A model generated the notes under the pieces. It saw only the letters and a program-made list of their open reading frames with translations, did no database searches and was not told where the DNA came from. Shown here piece after piece: positions 5,961 to 9,295 of a stretch of DNA of 9,295 nt. Source of the DNA: an uncultured Pseudomonadota bacterium (lineage in GTDB: Bacteria > SAR324 > NAC60-12); the NCBI GenBank assembly GCA_913056375.1, contig CAJXNF010000080.1, positions 1 to 9,295 on the forward strand, in the 5' to 3' direction. The position numbers and the translations under genes are program-made. The first letter of the stretch is position 1. Every line of letters begins with the position of its first letter.

Positions 5961-7151
5961 TTAGAGTCTTGTAAATTCAACGCGTCGATTAAGACCCCAT
6001 GACTCTTCGCTTTTTCCCATTTGAGCAGGTCGTTCTTCACCAAAGCTTACTATGGTGAATCTATTCGGATCTGCACCAAGTCTGTCAATCATGTAGCTCA
6101 GAACAGCTCTTGCCCTTCTTTCACCCAAAGCGAGATTATATTCGTTGGTCCCACGTTCATCGCAATGGCCTTCCAACTGTATCTTGATACCAGGATTCTG
6201 CTGTAACCAACGGAAGTTGTCTCTGAGCTGTGTTTCAAACTCTGATCTGATTGAACTTTGATCAAAGTCAAAGTAGACGACGTTCAAGTCTTGAATTCTG
6301 TCTGACTCAGTCTCGGCAGGCGCTGGCAGAAGTTCGTATCTGCGGGTTTCAGGAGTTGCTTTATCACCACCTGGTTGAAGATTACCCCGCATGGACACCA
6401 CTTGCTCTTCAAGCTGATTAATTTCTTCCTCAGCCTCAGCTAGCAATTCTTTAGCTCGGTCATACTCTAGCTGAGCTGCAGCAAGCTCTCTCTCTGCGGC
6501 TGCGCGCTCTTCTGGTGTTTGAGCATTCTTAAGTCGTTCTTCAGCTTTACGAAGCCGCGCTTCTGCAATAGCCGCCCTGCGACGAGCTTCTTCTGCCTTA
6601 TCAGCTATGATCTCAGATTGTTCTTGAAGACGCTCTGTTTCAGCCATTCTATCAGCGGGAGCCTGCTCGACCATAATCTGAGTTTCTTCCGCCAGTGCCC
6701 TGGCTTCCTCGACCGCAGCTTGTGCATCTTCGGTAAGCGATCGTTTTAGTTCCTCCTGATCAACAACAGCTTCTTGCTCGGCCTTTGCCAGGGCCTCTTC
6801 GGCTTGTTTGATTGCATCTTCGGCGGCAGTGAGTGATCGCTTGGCTTCTTGACGTTCAGCCCTGTTGGTAGCAGAATTGACTTTTGCTTCGGCCGCTTCA
6901 GCTTTCTCTTGAGCTCTTTGCACAATCTCGGCAGTGGCTTCGTCTGCACCGATTGAACGAACTCGCTCAGCCGCAGCATCAGCTTTTTTTGCAATCTCTT
7001 CAGCAGCAGCAGCGTTTTCTTGGATTTCTAGGAGTTCTTCCTCAGTTAGTTCTGCACTAGGTGGACGCGGGTCGAGTTCTTCGGTGCACCCTGCACCCAA
7101 TAACATTCCCGCCAGCACGGCAGTGGCCAGTTTCTGTTTCCATACCTTCAT
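5961..7151 (-). CDS. pal: Pal-type peptidoglycan-associated lipoprotein with long helical stalk
   Basis: The protein anchors the outer membrane to peptidoglycan. It has a lipoprotein signal with lipidated Cys22 (LLGAGC), then an acidic, Pro-containing stretch (23-35). About 220 residues of Ala/Glu/Arg/Lys-rich predicted helix follow (about 36-256), interrupted only by Pro165 and Pro213, then a Pro-containing linker (257-285). The C-terminal OmpA/Pal domain (about 290-396) has VYFDFDQSSIRSEF at 292-305, LEGHCDERGTNEYNLALGER at 326-345 and NRRVEF at 388-393; this wording is specifically Pal-like. Typical Pal proteins are about 150-190 residues, so the stalk doubles the length. It resembles TolA domain II in composition; a DUF4398-like OmpA lipoprotein is an alternative view. 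GGAG at 7160-7163, 8 nt from the ATG, supports the start. It is the first gene of pal-tolQ-tolR. Confidence 0.9.
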   Translation of the reverse strand: MKVWKQKLATAVLAGMLLGAGCTEELDPRPPSAELTEEELLEIQENAAAAEEIAKKADAAAERVRSIGADEATAEIVQRAQEKAEAAEAKVNSATNRAERQEAKRSLTAAEDAIKQAEEALAKAEQEAVVDQEELKRSLTEDAQAAVEEARALAEETQIMVEQAPADRMAETERLQEQSEIIADKAEEARRRAAIAEARLRKAEERLKNAQTPEERAAAERELAAAQLEYDRAKELLAEAEEEINQLEEQVVSMRGNLQPGGDKATPETRRYELLPAPAETESDRIQDLNVVYFDFDQSSIRSEFETQLRDNFRWLQQNPGIKIQLEGHCDERGTNEYNLALGERRARAVLSYMIDRLGADPNRFTIVSFGEERPAQMGKSEESWGLNRRVEFTRL

Positions 7152-7199
7152 AGTGCGTACTCCGCAGTGTGAGTGAGGTTTTTGTGAATTATTCTGTTC

Positions 7200-7211
7200 G
7201 AGATCGATCTC
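7200..7211. promoter_or_regulatory. 12-bp perfect palindrome, possible operator upstream of pal
   Basis: GAGATCGATCTC is its own reverse complement. It lies 49 bp upstream of the pal ATG, immediately upstream of the AATAAT -10 candidate, where a bound protein would occlude the promoter. Function is inferred from position only; the palindrome also contains two GATC sites, and short palindromes of this length can arise by chance. Confidence 0.3.
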
Positions 7212-7242
7212 ACCTCAGTTAGACCTATTCCATGGCCAAACC

Positions 7243-7255
7243 CTGCTAATAGCAG
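7243..7255. repeat. 13-bp palindrome (CTGCTA-A-TAGCAG)
   Basis: A 6+1+6 perfect inverted repeat in the pal/hexomutase intergenic region, about 92 bp upstream of the pal start. It lacks a T-run on either strand and has a one-base centre, so it is not a transcription terminator. It could be a dimeric-regulator site; no match to a named operator is claimed. Confidence 0.3.
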
Positions 7256-7408
7256 AGCCACCAGTTTCAAAGCAGCAATTTCAGGGCCACTTTCTGAGGA
7301 AACCGTTTATATTCCAGAATTTCGATTAAAAAGTTGAAAAGCAAAAATTGACTGAAAACAGCGCTTCTCAAACAACTAAGAGAATCTCAAATCTTTTGGA
7401 GAATTACG

Positions 7409-9295
7409 ATGGGAATTCGCCTTCAAGGCACAGATGGCATCCGAGGACCGATTCAACAACACCTCCCACCAAGTGAACACCCGGTAAAGTGGTATTTGCA
7501 AACTGGCGAAATAACACCCGAATTTTTCCAACTCTATACATATTCAACATGCTGCTTACTCCGAAAATTTGGACTGACGGAGCTCAGTAACATCATTGTC
7601 GTTGGTTGGGATTCCCGAGATTCAAGTGGTACTTTTAACAATGCAGCAATATTGGGTATTTTGCAAGCAGGGCTGGCCCCTTACTCTGTCGGGATTTTAC
7701 CTACACCAGCAGTTGCCCTTCATATGCTAGCTACCCAAGCAAGCGCTGCAATAGTCCTGACCGCTTCCCACAACCCTGCAGATCAAAATGGGGTTAAAAT
7801 TTTTCTGGGTTCTTCTGGCTTAAAATTATTTCCGGCAGATGACGAATCATTGACAGAATTTCTTCTGAAACAACCCTGGCCTCTTCCGAGCTCAAGTATT
7901 TTTCATGACATCTGCGATGCATCCGAGGCAGCCCAGAAAAACTTTATTGCGCATCTTCTCCAAAACCAAGATTTTGAGATGATACTAGATCAACCAGAAT
8001 CTATCAATATCATTACTGACTCAGCTTTTGGTGCTTGCCAAGTAATTGTGCAGCATTTCCCCAAAAGCTGGAGCATATTTCAGCATTACAACTCAGATTG
8101 TTCAAATGAGATCAATCGTTTCAGTGGCGTAGCTGATCTGGAGGGAACTCGCTGGCTAAGCGAACAGCACCTGGAAAACAGCATTTGGAAAAATCACAAA
8201 GCATTGCATCAACTATTTCAGAATCTACAAAAAAATCCGAAAATTCTTCATCTATCATGGATTTTTGATGGTGACGGAGATCGTTGCTTTATTTTAGTAG
8301 CTGATCCATCTCGACAGGGTATTCATGTTCTTTCAGGTGATGCTCTGATGCTACTCATCTCCTCAAAATCTGAATCAAAAAGCCCAAAGTCACCAACGAC
8401 TACTCAATATATCTTCAATACCATTGAAAGTGATTTAGAAGCTTCAAGTCGCATTTTAAATAAGGGATTCGATCTTCGTCAGTGTGCTGTTGGCGATAAG
8501 TGGCTACTTCTGGAGGCCTTCGATTCCAGAATCAAAACTTTGAAAGAACTCACCACAAAATTATCTCAAGCAAACATGAATCTTATCGATGAGATTAAAG
8601 ACACCTTAGTAGAAATGAGAAAATTGGGCAGGCCTAGCGCATTTGAACTTACCCGACTTTGGAGAAATTTGCTCAAGGAAATCCCAGAAGCGAATCAATT
8701 TTCTACTGATTTCGTTTTGGGAGGGGAAGAATCAGGTCATGTCATTTTACCAGCAATTCACCACAAGCAACTAGTCTTCTTGGGTAACGGCCCATTGGTG
8801 GCTTTCAAAGCAACCGAAATCCTCTACGAGCTTTGGTTACACACACCAGAAGAGTTTTTCAAAAATATTGAAGCACTGCAGCCTCAAGGAACCCACTTTA
8901 CTCTACCAATTTACTATGTGGTTAAAGAAAAACTCCTAGAACCCAGATTCAGGGATGAACTCTGTCAGATCATCCAAGAGCTGGCCAATAATCTTTATCC
9001 AGAATTTACCCAAGACTGGATCAATCTGGAAGAAGACAATGAGCTTTTAATGCTGCAATTGAAAGATAAAGACACTCTGAAAATTTCGATTTTCATTAGA
9101 AATTCAGGTACTGAGGACAAACTCTCCCTTTACACCCAAGGTAATGGAATTTCTGATGAAGCTTTGGAAGAATTTTCTAGAGAAATTTATTGGCACCTTT
9201 TGTGTCATTGCAAAAACGGAAATTCTAATTGGTATCAGTCAGAAGCTCAGATCATGGTTGAACTTCTGAACGCATCTCCAACAATTTCGTGGCCA
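7409..9295 (+). CDS. Alpha-D-phosphohexomutase family enzyme (GlmM/PGM/PMM type), open at right edge
   Basis: Enzymes of this family move phosphate between C6 and C1 of hexose phosphates via a phosphoserine, feeding peptidoglycan, LPS or glycogen precursors. The window holds 629 codons with no stop. All four active-site loops are visible: GTDGIRG at 7-13; TASHNP at 118-123, with Ser120 the phosphoserine; metal loop DGDGDR at 287-292; sugar loop GGEESGH at 438-444; and phosphate loop RNSGTED at 564-570. Family members are usually about 450-550 residues. The excess comes from roughly 20 extra residues after the first motif (14-33), a helical insert of about 65 residues (370-434) between VGDK and GGEESGH, and a tail running at least 59 residues past the phosphate loop. 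TASHNP and GEESGH do not settle substrate among glucose, mannose or glucosamine phosphates, so no symbol is given. GGAG, 7 nt before the ATG, supports the start. Confidence 0.9.
   Translation, partial: MGIRLQGTDGIRGPIQQHLPPSEHPVKWYLQTGEITPEFFQLYTYSTCCLLRKFGLTELSNIIVVGWDSRDSSGTFNNAAILGILQAGLAPYSVGILPTPAVALHMLATQASAAIVLTASHNPADQNGVKIFLGSSGLKLFPADDESLTEFLLKQPWPLPSSSIFHDICDASEAAQKNFIAHLLQNQDFEMILDQPESINIITDSAFGACQVIVQHFPKSWSIFQHYNSDCSNEINRFSGVADLEGTRWLSEQHLENSIWKNHKALHQLFQNLQKNPKILHLSWIFDGDGDRCFILVADPSRQGIHVLSGDALMLLISSKSESKSPKSPTTTQYIFNTIESDLEASSRILNKGFDLRQCAVGDKWLLLEAFDSRIKTLKELTTKLSQANMNLIDEIKDTLVEMRKLGRPSAFELTRLWRNLLKEIPEANQFSTDFVLGGEESGHVILPAIHHKQLVFLGNGPLVAFKATEILYELWLHTPEEFFKNIEALQPQGTHFTLPIYYVVKEKLLEPRFRDELCQIIQELANNLYPEFTQDWINLEEDNELLMLQLKDKDTLKISIFIRNSGTEDKLSLYTQGNGISDEALEEFSREIYWHLLCHCKNGNSNWYQSEAQIMVELLNASPTISWP

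Larger units (their letters stand above)
7152..7408. other. Divergent intergenic region between pal and the hexomutase gene
   Basis: This 257-bp gap must hold the promoters for both flanking genes. Toward pal, the minus strand has an AATAAT -10 candidate at 7193-7188 with no good -35. Toward the mutase there is TTGACT at 7348-7353 but no convincing -10, although the stretch 7325-7350 is rich in A-tracts. GGAG at 7398-7401 is the mutase ribosome-binding site (7-nt spacer). Two perfect palindromes are listed separately. I see no open reading frame with coding character, tRNA or terminator here. Confidence 0.5.

Noticed and set aside
6300..7050. Tandem DNA repeat encoding the pal stalk
   Set aside because: The repetition is at the level of Ala/Glu-rich residues; the DNA shows no regular repeat unit of constant length by eye.
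6934..7176. Plus-strand Ala/Ser-rich open frame opposite the start of pal
   Set aside because: It is the antisense shadow of the Ala/Glu-rich signal and stalk codons of pal; it has no ribosome-binding site and no recognisable domain.

Overview
This window looks like chromosomal housekeeping DNA from a Gram-negative (diderm) bacterium. The evidence is a Pal-type outer-membrane lipoprotein, TolQ and TolR homologues, a second small lipoprotein and TatA. Base composition is moderate, by eye somewhat below 50% GC, and GTG starts are frequent. I cannot fix the taxon. The proteins are proteobacteria-like, and an uncultured or marine delta-like lineage is possible, but that is a guess.

Layout. (1) Positions 1-4124, minus strand: a compact translation and protein-export operon read ffh, rpsP, rimM, trmD, rplS, rnhB, yraN. 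The last gene is cut by the window's left edge. Four consecutive junctions overlap (8, 4, 26 and 32 nt), and rpsP, rimM, trmD and probably rnhB start with GTG. A good sigma70-like promoter (TTGACA-18-TTTAAT) lies just upstream of ffh. (2) Positions 4222-4811, plus strand: a small 94-residue coiled-coil lipoprotein that I do not recognise, followed by tatA. (3) Positions 4808-7151, minus strand: pal, tolQ, tolR, in that transcriptional order. The tolR and tatA stop codons overlap tail to tail. (4) Positions 7152-7408: a 257-bp divergent intergenic region with two perfect palindromes. (5) Position 7409 to the right edge, plus strand: an alpha-D-phosphohexomutase-family enzyme with all catalytic motifs, unusual insertions and no stop codon before the edge.

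How the genes relate. The first operon supplies the SRP GTPase, two ribosomal proteins, a 30S maturation factor, a tRNA methyltransferase, an RNase HII and a YraN-type nuclease-fold protein; this is a widely conserved grouping. The central part is envelope biology: Tat export plus a reduced Tol-Pal set.

The most unusual item is the Tol-Pal cluster. Pal is 396 residues, roughly twice the usual length, because about 220 residues of Ala/Glu/Arg/Lys-rich helix separate the lipid anchor from the peptidoglycan-binding OmpA domain. It precedes tolQR, and no tolA or tolB is present in or next to the cluster. I infer, without proof, that the helical stalk could take over the envelope-spanning role normally played by TolA. 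The hexomutase insertions and the operator-like palindromes upstream of pal are lesser points of interest.
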